Source of the DNA: Burkholderia sp. GAS332
GTDB lineage: Bacteria > Pseudomonadota > Gammaproteobacteria > Burkholderiales > Burkholderiaceae
Reading direction: 5' to 3'
DNA: 64,000 nt
Assembly (NCBI GenBank): GCA_900142905.1
Contig: FSRV01000002.1
Span: 3,286,001 to 3,350,000, forward strand
Part shown: positions 27,208 to 35,304 of the stretch, in pieces
Position numbering within the stretch: position 1 is the first letter of the stretch
How the letters are laid out: each line of letters begins with the position of its first letter
Translations under genes and position numbers: made by a program
The notes under the pieces: model-generated
Databases searched by the model: none
The model's input: only the letters and a program-made list of their open reading frames with translations
Told to the model about the DNA's origin: nothing

Positions 27208-28740
27208 TCAAAGCTGGAACTGGGCGACGGAGTCGACCAAACGCGTCGCTTGCTGCCTGAGGCTTTCGGCCGCCGCCGCGCTTTGCTCGACCAGCGCGGC
27301 GTTCTGCTGCGTCGTCTGATCCATCTGGCCGACCGCCTCACCCACCTGTTCGACGCCAGTGCTCTGCTCCGCGCTGGCCCTGCTGATCTCGCCGACGATG
27401 ACCGTCACGCGCTGCACGGCGCCGACGATCTGCGTCATCGTCGCGCCCGCTTCGTCGACAAGCGCCGTACCGTGGTCGACCCGCTCGACGCTGGCCGCAA
27501 TCAGCGCCTGGATCTCTCTGGCGGCCTGCTTGCTGCGCTGTGCGAGGCTGCGGACCTCCGTCGCGACCACCGCGAACCCGCGCCCCTGTTCACCCGCGCG
27601 GGCCGCCTCGACGGCCGCGTTGAGCGCGAGAATATTGGTCTGGGCTGCAATGCCGTCAATGATGCCGATAATGTCAGCAATCTTGCGCGAGCTCTCGTTG
27701 ATGCCCTTCATGGTCTCGACCACCTGGCCCACCACGTTGCCACCCTGTATGGCGATCGACGACGCGCCGGAGGCCAGGTCGCTGGCTTCGCGGGCGTTTT
27801 CCGCGTTCCGCCTGACGGTGGCGCTGAGTTCTTCCATCGAGGCCGCCGTTTCCTGCAGCGCGCTTGCCTGTTCTTCCGTGCGCTGGCTGAGGTCCAGATT
27901 GCCAGACGCAATCTGCGCCGAGCCGGTCGCGATCGAATCGCTGCTGTTGCGCACCTGCCCCACGATCCTCGCGAGCGAGGCAGTCATTTCCTTCATCGCC
28001 GCCATCAGGCTATCGGTGTCGCCGGGGCGCACGTGCAGAGCGACGTCGAGCTTGCCTAGCGCGATCAGGCGCGCCGCCTCGCGCGCGTCGTCGGGTTCTC
28101 CGCCGAGGTTGTGCGTGATCGAGCGCGAAAACATCACCCCGCCGACGATGCCCGCCAGCACGGTCAGCGTCAAGGCGGCGAAGCTCGCTATGATCGCGCG
28201 TGTCTGTTGCCGCTTTGCCTGGGCACCGGCCGCCGCTGCCCGCTGCACGATCTTGCTGCCGGCCTCGCGCAGCAAGATCACGGGCTCGCGATCAAGGCCA
28301 TCCATTGCCTTGTCCCCGACGGCGCTATCAAACCCCGAGGCCTTGAACTGATCTAGCGCCTTGCGGTACGACTGCGCCATTTCCTTGTGGAGCAAATTGA
28401 ATCGCTCGATCATCGTGCGAGCTTCGCCGGGGGGCAGCTCGACAGCGAGCTTCTCAGTGGCGGCCTGGACCGTCTGCTCGTATTTCTCGAAAGCGCCCCA
28501 GTACTTGTCGAGTTGCTCGGGATTCTTGCCGCGCAGCACGACGTCCTTGCCGTTCTGCACCTGGTTCTTGAACGCGATCAATGCATCGGAAACCTGACGA
28601 GCCTGCGCGCCATCCACTGAGATAATCCGCCCGTACGCGTTCGCAGCGTCGTTCATCTGGAAAACGCCGAACAGTCCCGCCGCGGATGCGACCAGCAAGG
28701 CGGCGCCCAACGCCAGCGGAAGTTGATGAACCAGTTTCAT
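27208..28740 (-). CDS. Methyl-accepting chemotaxis protein
   Basis: A 510-aa chemoreceptor. It has an N-terminal TM helix (residues 7-28), a four-helix-bundle type periplasmic sensor of about 160 residues, a second TM helix (about 185-210), a HAMP domain, and the cytoplasmic signalling domain with the hairpin tip IDGIAAQTNILALNAAVEAA and methylation-helix sequences (EEQASALQETAASMEELSAT). There is no C-terminal NWETF-like CheR tether. It sits among uptake genes and may sense the same compound, but no regulon element precedes it. Confidence 0.93.
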   Translation of the reverse strand: MKLVHQLPLALGAALLVASAAGLFGVFQMNDAANAYGRIISVDGAQARQVSDALIAFKNQVQNGKDVVLRGKNPEQLDKYWGAFEKYEQTVQAATEKLAVELPPGEARTMIERFNLLHKEMAQSYRKALDQFKASGFDSAVGDKAMDGLDREPVILLREAGSKIVQRAAAAGAQAKRQQTRAIIASFAALTLTVLAGIVGGVMFSRSITHNLGGEPDDAREAARLIALGKLDVALHVRPGDTDSLMAAMKEMTASLARIVGQVRNSSDSIATGSAQIASGNLDLSQRTEEQASALQETAASMEELSATVRRNAENAREASDLASGASSIAIQGGNVVGQVVETMKGINESSRKIADIIGIIDGIAAQTNILALNAAVEAARAGEQGRGFAVVATEVRSLAQRSKQAAREIQALIAASVERVDHGTALVDEAGATMTQIVGAVQRVTVIVGEISRASAEQSTGVEQVGEAVGQMDQTTQQNAALVEQSAAAAESLRQQATRLVDSVAQFQL

Positions 28741-28936
28741 GCATCCCCCTCACAAGTAAGGTCAGCGCGCCAGACGCTGGCCATATCGACACGCCGCGCC
28801 ACCAGGTCGGCGGCTTGATCGGAACCGTGTCGTGTCTCCATCAATATTTTTTACGAAAGATTCCTGACAATTGCGAAGGCGCAAGACAGACGCGACCGAC
28901 TCTCAAATTGCAATAGCGCCCTCCTGGGACAACGAC

Positions 28937-30109
28937 TTAATTCACGAACGCAATGCTGGTGGGTGACGAAATAGCAGCCGATTTACCGGTGTCCGATAGC
29001 AACCCGGACGTCGTGTCGATGTTGAACACACTTACCTTGCCGCTACGTTGATTGGCGACCAGAAACCACCTGCCTGTCCGATCGATTCCAAAGCCCCACG
29101 GTTTGTCGCCGCCCGACGCGATACGTTGAACAAAAGAGAGGTCTCCCGTATCGGGGCTGACGCGATAGACCACTAGCGAATTTTCTCCGCGATCTTCGAC
29201 ATAGACGAAGCGGCCGTCATGACTGAGTTCAATCTCGGCCCCGCTTTTCGCACCCTGGAAATTCTGGCTGGAAATGGGCAGCGTTTGCACCAGCGTCAAA
29301 TACCCTTGCGCGGCATCCCAACGCAGAACCATCACCTGGGCGCTTAATTCGGTCAACAGATAGACGAACTTACCGCTCGAACCGAACTGAAGATGACGAG
29401 GACCGGTGCCCGCAGGCGCGACGAACTCATGAGAAGCGCCATCGATCTTTGACAATGCATGCGTCGCCCGATCGAAATGGTAAATGAACACGCGATCCGC
29501 ACCCAGGTCAGGGACAAGCGCGTACTGGCCGGATGGATCGATTGCAACGCTGTGTGCGTGCGCACTCGCCTGACGCTTGCCTGGCCCGGAGCCGGTCTCG
29601 GCAATCGTCGACACGAGCGGCCCCACGCTGCCGTCAGCATTGACTGCGACACTTGATACAGACCCGCTGTTGTAATTCGCCCCGAGCAAGGTATTCGATG
29701 GCACGTCGAAGCGCAAAAACGTGGTTCCGTGGCCACCGGTGAACGTCGCGTTGATTTTACTGAGTGTGCCCGTTCCGCGATTCACGGCATAGGCGGTGAT
29801 GCTGCCTTCCTTCGCGGCGTCGTCATCGACACCATACAGGACAGGTAACTCGGGGTGCGCCGTGACCCAGGTGGATTTCAACCCTTGCGCAACCGGACCT
29901 ATCGTGGTCAGGTCGCCGGTTGACGTATCGAGGCGCAGCGCGTCGATCTGACTTTGCAGCGTGCCGACGTAGACGAATTCCGCATGCGCAGATCCCGCCG
30001 ATGCGGCGCCAGTCGTTGCGTCGGTCGTGCAGGCCGACAAGGCCAGCGTGGAAAGCGCCGCCATCGCGCCGAACAGCGCCATGGATTTTCTCTGGAACAA
30101 CCGGGTCAT
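28937..30109 (-). CDS. Seven-bladed propeller lactonase/cyclase (YbhE/6-phosphogluconolactonase type)
   Basis: A 390-aa lactonase-family beta-propeller with a lipoprotein-type signal peptide (LSTLALSACTT, lipobox Cys near 27), so it is predicted to be membrane-anchored in the periplasm. Repeats such as FVYVGTLQSQIDALRLD, PSGQYALVPDLGADRVFIYH and TGPRHLQFGSSGKFVYLLTE are the YbhE signature. The fold includes 6-phosphogluconolactonases and the fungal carboxy-muconate cyclases. Promoter element A lies about 175 nt upstream in the right orientation, tying it to the aromatic regulon. A lactone intermediate is therefore a more interesting candidate substrate than 6-phosphogluconolactone, which is cytoplasmic. 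Confidence 0.82.
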   Translation of the reverse strand: MTRLFQRKSMALFGAMAALSTLALSACTTDATTGAASAGSAHAEFVYVGTLQSQIDALRLDTSTGDLTTIGPVAQGLKSTWVTAHPELPVLYGVDDDAAKEGSITAYAVNRGTGTLSKINATFTGGHGTTFLRFDVPSNTLLGANYNSGSVSSVAVNADGSVGPLVSTIAETGSGPGKRQASAHAHSVAIDPSGQYALVPDLGADRVFIYHFDRATHALSKIDGASHEFVAPAGTGPRHLQFGSSGKFVYLLTELSAQVMVLRWDAAQGYLTLVQTLPISSQNFQGAKSGAEIELSHDGRFVYVEDRGENSLVVYRVSPDTGDLSFVQRIASGGDKPWGFGIDRTGRWFLVANQRSGKVSVFNIDTTSGLLSDTGKSAAISSPTSIAFVN

Positions 30110-30284
30110 ATTCGATTAATGTAGAGACACTTAAGATGTGAGAGGAATGGTTACCACCTGCCCCTGGGGACTAACGGACCGCAAGCGCCGCAATCGTCCA
30201 TGATTCCGTTCCCGACTCGCCACTGAGTTTTCTCCATCAATAGGATCAGTAGTTTTTACGCCGTCAGGCGGAGACGTCCGGTTA

Positions 30285-30344
30285 AGCGTATTCAATTCGA
30301 CTGCATGCGTCCCTGTACAAAATTCGGATTCACTGGCATTTTTT
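30285..30344 (-). promoter_or_regulatory. Regulon promoter A: AraC-type operator plus -10, upstream of the lactonase
   Basis: Read on the minus strand, 30344-30309 is AAAAAATGCCAGTGAATCC followed by GAATTTTGTACAGGGAC. A TACGCT -10 lies at 30290-30285 at the fixed 23-nt spacing. The predicted start is about 170 nt upstream of the lactonase ATG. It lies in the 329-nt gap between the lactonase gene and AraC copy 1, which otherwise shows nothing I can identify. Confidence 0.68.
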
Positions 30345-30438
30345 CGAAGCGCTCAAGTACATCTCCAGCTTGAACCCCGTATTCCGGAGCAACGTCATGC
30401 AGAACGGTAAACATGAGCCATTGAGTCATGCTCACTCA

Positions 30439-31380
30439 CTACGATAGCACCCTGCGATGCGACTGGTGTCGCGCAGCGACGCGAAAATGGCTCGGCGCCT
30501 CGCCCACTTCCCTTCGGAAGAAACGCGTAAAGTACGCCGCGTCGGCAAAGCCAAGCCAAAACGCAATCTGTTCGACCGACATATCGCCGAAAATAAGATG
30601 ACGCTTCGCCTCCGCGATGATGCGGGCGTGAATCATCTTCGTCGGACTTTGTTCAGACGCCGACGCGCATGCCGCGCGCAGTTGAACCAAAGAGACCGCC
30701 ATCATCGACGCATAGTCTTGCAGCGGCAGATTCTCGCGGTAATGTTCGTCAATCAGCTTGCGGAACCGGTCTACCTGGCGAATATCGTTGCGGACTGCGG
30801 CTTCGCTGCTGGCCCGCTCCAGACGCGTTTCGCGGACCAGCATTAGCAGAAGGCTGGTAAGCAGGGCTTCTGTGCCTACAACATGGCCGACCGCTTCTGA
30901 CTCGACTTCCTGCTTGAGGTGGTTGATCAGGTTATAAAACTCCAGCCCTGTCTCGGCAGAATAGGAAAGCGGAATCATGCGGGCTGACGACCAGAGCGAA
31001 ATGAATTCGCGAAGTTTGGCGTTAATCTGCGTCAGATAGGCGACCTCGATGGTCACGACCCAACGGTCGACATCGACTTCGTAGTCGAGACCATGAACGC
31101 ACTCGGTTGGCAGCAACAACGCACACGGACCTTCGAATGGCACGCTGCTACCTTCCAGGTTCATGACGCCCCGGCCACTACGAACGAAAATCACCTGCCC
31201 GTAAGCGGGATGCGCATGCGGCTCGGTGCGCCAGCGGCCACGATCGGTGACATGCCCGACATGCACAAACCAGTGCTTTGTTTCAAGGTGCTCAACGTAC
31301 AACCGGACCTTGGGAACCGTCGTCCGCTTCGCTTTCAGAACCGACGTGGGTTGATACTTTGCCAGCGCACCGTGTGTCAT
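30439..31380 (-). CDS. AraC-family regulator with N-terminal cupin (copy 1)
   Basis: A 313-aa AraC/XylS-type regulator. The cupin sensor domain (HAHPAYGQVIFVRSGRGVMN, VPFEGPCALLLPTECVHGLD) occupies about residues 40-120. The C-terminal double HTH ends VEQIAFWLGFADAAYFTRFF then RREVGEAPSHFR. AAGGAGAC precedes the ATG. It is a close paralogue of the regulator at 33790, sharing the start MTHGAxxKYQ. Both lie inside the region carrying six copies of one operator, so one or both probably activate it. The PobR/HpaA-like cupin suggests an aromatic-acid effector (inference). Confidence 0.92.
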   Translation of the reverse strand: MTHGALAKYQPTSVLKAKRTTVPKVRLYVEHLETKHWFVHVGHVTDRGRWRTEPHAHPAYGQVIFVRSGRGVMNLEGSSVPFEGPCALLLPTECVHGLDYEVDVDRWVVTIEVAYLTQINAKLREFISLWSSARMIPLSYSAETGLEFYNLINHLKQEVESEAVGHVVGTEALLTSLLLMLVRETRLERASSEAAVRNDIRQVDRFRKLIDEHYRENLPLQDYASMMAVSLVQLRAACASASEQSPTKMIHARIIAEAKRHLIFGDMSVEQIAFWLGFADAAYFTRFFRREVGEAPSHFRVAARHQSHRRVLS

Positions 31381-31671
31381 AAAGTCTCCTTTCCGGTCGA
31401 ATCGATTTCGGCGGCGGCCGCCGCTGAAATTCCGGTCTTACACGGAAGCGTTCTCTCTCTGATCAGCCCAGACCAAAGGTCTCTAGTCATGGCGACTGAT
31501 GCCGTTGACCGGAAATGACCCAACAGGTTAGAGCAATATGTCGTGGACACCGCCGCGGCGTTCGCAACGGATACGAGTACACGGAATCCGCGGAATCCAA
31601 CTCGTGGAACGGGATTTGCCATTTACTCCCACGCCGCTCCCGTTCTCACAAACATCGGCGCACACCCGGCA

Positions 31672-32697
31672 TCAGAACTTATGCACGATCCCCACGGTCA
31701 CGCCGCGGGTGTCGGCGCCCGGCGCACCCTTGAGACCCTGGTAGTTGGTGCCGTTAAGACTGAATTGCGCGTCATTCCGGTTCTGGATAAAACCAGCGGA
31801 CGCATACAACGTAGTCCTCTTCGAAAGCAGGTGCTCGTAAGTCAGACCGATTTGCTGCGCGTTATTGCCCTGCCCTGTCCGGTCATACGCATAACCGTAC
31901 ATCACCGAAAGATCGTCGGCGGGAGTGAACGAGTAGGAGGTCGATGCCGCGTACACGTCACGCTTCACGCTGTTGTCGGTCTGCCGCTCCGTGTGGTACG
32001 CCAGAAAGAACTGGGCGTTGCCAACGGTTACCGAAGAACCGATGTTGAGCACTTTCAGCATCGATGTTCCGGCCGCATTTTGCGCCTGCTCATAGCCCGC
32101 GGCGAGGTGGAAAGGACCGTTGACGTAACGGACCGCCGCGTTATAGAACTGCAACCCGTTAGTCGGCTTGGTCGTCGTGTCACGCATCGCCACCATGAAC
32201 TGGGCAGTCAAGCCATAGAACGTCGGCGTGAAGTACGAGATCGCGTTATTGACGCGAACAGTCAGGGTGTTGAAGTTGTTCATCGGCGAACCCAGACTCA
32301 TCACCGCCAGCGGGTCGAGTTCGGGGTTCAGGAAGATGTACTGCGGCGTATTTTGCAAGCCGATGCGCGTCTCACCGAACGCGCCCGACAACCCTACCCA
32401 CGCCTGCCGGCTAAACGCTGCCGTTGAACTGGCAGCAGCACCGGTCGCGCCGGAGAAGCCCTGCTCCAACTGGAAATTGACGTGAAGTCCGCCGCCAATA
32501 TCTTCACTACCCTTCAGGCCATATCGGCTTGCGAAGAGTCCGCCCGATGTCGCCCGGACCGCCCCGCCGCTACCCGCATTCTGATATTCGACCCCGTTGT
32601 CAATGACACCGTAGAGTGTGACCGACGACTGCGCATGGGCAGCGTTAAAAGCGCATACCGATGCAACGCCCGACACAAGAGCGATCAACTTTTTCAT
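31672..32697 (-). CDS. Burkholderia-type Gram-negative porin (porin 2)
   Basis: A 341-aa porin paralogous to the one at 23217. It has a signal peptide (cleavage after NAAHA, about residue 22), QSSVTLYGVIDNGVEYQ, LKGSEDIGGGLHVNFQLEQ, and the C-terminal strand GVTVGIVHKF. It likely forms the outer-membrane channel for acids handled by the region. No regulon element lies immediately upstream. Promoter B at 33263-33323 points this way but is 565 nt distant, with a broken gene between; read-through is possible. Confidence 0.93.
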   Translation of the reverse strand: MKKLIALVSGVASVCAFNAAHAQSSVTLYGVIDNGVEYQNAGSGGAVRATSGGLFASRYGLKGSEDIGGGLHVNFQLEQGFSGATGAAASSTAAFSRQAWVGLSGAFGETRIGLQNTPQYIFLNPELDPLAVMSLGSPMNNFNTLTVRVNNAISYFTPTFYGLTAQFMVAMRDTTTKPTNGLQFYNAAVRYVNGPFHLAAGYEQAQNAAGTSMLKVLNIGSSVTVGNAQFFLAYHTERQTDNSVKRDVYAASTSYSFTPADDLSVMYGYAYDRTGQGNNAQQIGLTYEHLLSKRTTLYASAGFIQNRNDAQFSLNGTNYQGLKGAPGADTRGVTVGIVHKF

Positions 32698-33262
32698 CTA
32701 GTCTCCGAATCAATGTTTATTTTTTTAGAATTCTTAGTTCAGCATGAATGTCTCCAGTGCTTCCTTATTTGAATGTGATCGACCGCCTTAAGCCTCTATC
32801 GTCGCCCCAGTTGACGCGCGACGTTTCCGTCCGTTACTACTTGTCCCCGAGTCTGCCCAATTCGGCGCTTATCCGGCAATGGAGCGTCGAGCTTCATCCG
32901 CGTGAAAACTAGCAATCTCGCTGCGCATCGTCCGAGTGCAAGATGTCCTCGTGAACGCGGCCACGATCAACGTTCGCGAGCGCCAACACAGATCGGTAAT
33001 TCGAAGGACGGCGCACCTTCGGCGCGAACGATAATGCGGGTCGTTAGCGTCGGCTTCGATACCTCGCGCCATCCGGTGAGATGCGCCGAAAGATGGTGTG
33101 GCTGCGATGAACACAGACCGGGCGACGCTGGCCGACGTGCGCGGATACTCGGCGAGTGCAAGTTTCATGGGACGCTTCTGCCCGATCTCCTATCCTTGTG
33201 ACCTGGTTCGCCAAGGACTAGAAGAACCCCCCAGCCGCCAGACACTTTGTCTTGTGCTTGTA
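32698..33262 (-). pseudogene. 5' remnant of a 4,5-dihydroxyphthalate decarboxylase-like gene and degraded sequence
   Basis: Downstream of promoter B the minus strand has an ATG at 33168 starting MKLALAEYPRTSA. This matches the N-terminus of the decarboxylase-like protein at 46929 (LKIAIAEHPHTSA; 9 of 13 positions identical). The similarity stops after about 13 codons; what follows (to the frame end at 32869) is unrelated to that family. The leader from promoter B to this ATG is about 88 nt, close to that in the intact operon, so a third copy of the gene was probably destroyed here. The rest of the stretch to the porin start shows nothing recognisable. Confidence 0.5.
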
Positions 33263-33323
33263 AGAATATTTGATGCTAGATCGCTAGTCCCTACACAAAA
33301 AGTAGATTCACTGGCATTTTTTT
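33263..33323 (-). promoter_or_regulatory. Regulon promoter B: AraC-type operator plus -10
   Basis: On the minus strand, 33323-33287 reads AAAAAATGCCAGTGAATCT followed by ACTTTTTGTGTAGGGAC. TATTCT lies at 33268-33263 at the same 23-nt spacing. It shares an extended match with promoter C beyond the operator (TCAAATATTCTTAC around the -10), so the two are recent duplicates. It drives towards the decarboxylase-like remnant and porin 2. Confidence 0.75.
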
Positions 33324-33789
33324 CGGTCGAGCAAGGACTGCCGAAGTCCCGACTCCGCACGCAGATTCCAGGGACCTACGGCCTGGTCCAATCGCCGAGG
33401 CAGCCCGAAAAAACTCGTCAGACGGGGCCCGATCGCGAGACCTTGCGGCCCAACGCCTTGCGCGGATTCCGCAAAAATTGCCGAAGCCTGCTCTCCGTCC
33501 AGCAGGCGGGCCGCAAGATATGTCATGCTATCGGCTTCGGCTTCCCCGTTTCCCGGAAACAGGCTTGGTGCGTATCAGGTCAAAACCGGACGAGAACCGG
33601 AATGGCGACGGCCATGGCTCTTTGATCTGCGTTATCGGCCGCTCACAACACTGCGGGAACGACTTGCCGCCGCCTGACCGCTGAGCCAGGGTTAACGGGG
33701 ACAGTGCCGGAAAATCCTCCTGATCAAGACCGGACAACGATGATCGGTCTTCACGGAGCGATCCCGTTGATCTTCGCCACGGAGACTTT
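33324..33789. other. Intergenic region upstream of AraC copy 2
   Basis: These 466 nt contain short open frames in both directions, none with a ribosome binding site or recognisable protein. No operator copy is visible here. Only the last 20 nt, with CACGGAGAC before the ATG at 33790, have an obvious role. Confidence 0.4.
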
Positions 33790-34725
33790 ATGACACACGG
33801 TGCGATGACAAAATATCAACGCCAACCCGACAACAAAGTAACGCTGAAAACGGTGCCGAAGGTCCGTTTGTATGTGGAGCGCCCTGAAGAAGAGAAATGG
33901 TTTGTCAATATCGGTCACGTTACGGAGCGCGGCCGCTGGAAAACCGAACCGCACGCTCATCCTGAATACGGCCAGGTCAACTTCGTTCGCAGCGGCCGCG
34001 GCGTGATGAACCTCGAAGGGTCCAGTGTGCCATTCGAGGGGCCATGCGTTTTGCTGCTCCCCACCGAATGCGTTCATGGACTCGACTACGAGATCGACGC
34101 CGACCGATGGGTCGTGACGATCGAAGTGTCCTATCTGACGCAAGTCAACGCCAGGCTCCACGAGTTCATCCAGTTGTGGTCGGCCCCGCGCATGATCCCG
34201 CTGCCGTCCACTGCCGGCATAGCAACGGAGTTCTTCGGCCTGATCACCAGACTGGCGCAGGAGCTCGAATCCAAGAACATCGGCCATGTGGTCGGCACAG
34301 AAGCGCTGCTTACGTCGCTGTTCCTGATGCTGGTTCGCGGAACCCAACTTGACCAGATCGACAATGGTGGCGCGACCCGCAACGAAATCCGGCTGGCTGA
34401 CCGGTTTCGTGAATTGATCGATCAGCATTACCGCCAGAATCTGCCGCTGCGGGAGTATGCGTCGATGATGGCGGTATCTTTGGTACAACTGCGTGCGGCC
34501 TGCGCGTCGGCAACGGGACAGAGCCCCACCAAGATGATCCATGCACGCATCGTCACCGAGGCCAAACGGAATCTGATTTTCGGCGAGATGTCCGTGGAAC
34601 AGATCGCCTTTGGGCTGGGTTTCTCGGACGCCGCATACTTCACGCGCTTCTTTCGCAAGGAAGTCGGCGAAGCGCCGAGCCAGTTCCGGTCGAACGCTCG
34701 CGACCAGGCACAAAAATCGAAGTAG
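33790..34725 (+). CDS. AraC-family regulator with N-terminal cupin (copy 2)
   Basis: A 311-aa AraC-type regulator paralogous to the one at 30439. Its cupin segment (HAHPEYGQVNFVRSGRGVMN, GPCVLLLPTECVHGLDYE) and C-terminal HTH (VEQIAFGLGFSDAAYFTRFF, RKEVGEAPSQFR) are nearly the same. GGAGAC precedes the ATG. It lies between regulon promoters B and D. Two regulators with near-identical recognition helices and six shared sites point either to redundancy or to two effectors driving one regulon. Confidence 0.92.
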   Translation: MTHGAMTKYQRQPDNKVTLKTVPKVRLYVERPEEEKWFVNIGHVTERGRWKTEPHAHPEYGQVNFVRSGRGVMNLEGSSVPFEGPCVLLLPTECVHGLDYEIDADRWVVTIEVSYLTQVNARLHEFIQLWSAPRMIPLPSTAGIATEFFGLITRLAQELESKNIGHVVGTEALLTSLFLMLVRGTQLDQIDNGGATRNEIRLADRFRELIDQHYRQNLPLREYASMMAVSLVQLRAACASATGQSPTKMIHARIVTEAKRNLIFGEMSVEQIAFGLGFSDAAYFTRFFRKEVGEAPSQFRSNARDQAQKSK

Positions 34726-34812
34726 GCCGCGCTGATCTCGGCGCGCCATGCCCGCTTGCAATCGCTGCGCGTATCCGTCTGCAATCGCGGATCACCGCAA
34801 GCTCGTGACTGC

Positions 34813-34872
34813 AAAAAATACCAGTGAATCTGACTTTTGTGTAAAGGCAGACACCCCGCCATCCAATACTAT
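34813..34872 (+). promoter_or_regulatory. Regulon promoter D: AraC-type operator plus -10, upstream of the semialdehyde dehydrogenase
   Basis: The operator 34813-34848 reads AAAAAATACCAGTGAATCT followed by GACTTTTGTGTAAAGGC. TACTAT lies at 34867-34872 with the standard 23-nt spacing. The transcript would have a leader of about 425 nt before the dehydrogenase ATG at 35305 and would include the very stable hairpin at 35003-35040. Confidence 0.75.
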
Positions 34873-35002
34873 TCGGCCCACACTGAGACGGACTCGTCCA
34901 GTGTTTGATTGATCAGCTACTTGCCAGCAGTGCGGCCCATGAGTCGAAAAACGACTACGCCTCATGGCTGAATTCCATGTCTGATCGGGTCCGTTTTGAA
35001 CC

Positions 35003-35040
35003 CGACGATTGGCGGCCCCGCAAGGGGTCGCCAATCGTCG
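35003..35040 (+). promoter_or_regulatory. 17-bp hairpin with GCAA tetraloop in the dehydrogenase leader
   Basis: The arms CGACGATTGGCGGCCCC and GGGGTCGCCAATCGTCG pair over 17 bp (one G-U) around a GCAA tetraloop, a GNRA loop that is exceptionally stable in RNA. It lies between promoter D and the dehydrogenase gene. There is no U-run after it on the plus strand, so it is not a standard terminator. An attenuator, processing site or terminator relic are options. The 265 nt after it hold no gene. Confidence 0.55.
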
Positions 35041-35304
35041 TTCAGGAAGATTGTTATTACCTGTTGTGATTGCGTCTGAGGTCGCTCGTCCGCTTCGCCT
35101 CTACGGAGTTAATCGTCGCGCTTTGAATGAAGCTGTTTCCTTCGTCAGCTCAACCTCGTAGACCCGGCCACGCATCGCCGTCACTTCAGCCTGTCGCGTC
35201 GAGTGGCGACCGCAGGACGTCAATGAACCAACGCCGGTGGTACTCGCCACTTCAAAACGTCAGCTCATTCAGAACATTCGTCTTTCATCTCTTCTGGAGT
35301 AGTC

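Noticed and set aside
34977..35069. A 30-aa open frame (MSDRVRFEPDDW...) over the GNRA hairpin
   Set aside because: No ribosome binding site, and its sequence is dictated by the 17-bp inverted repeat; a structural RNA explanation is simpler.
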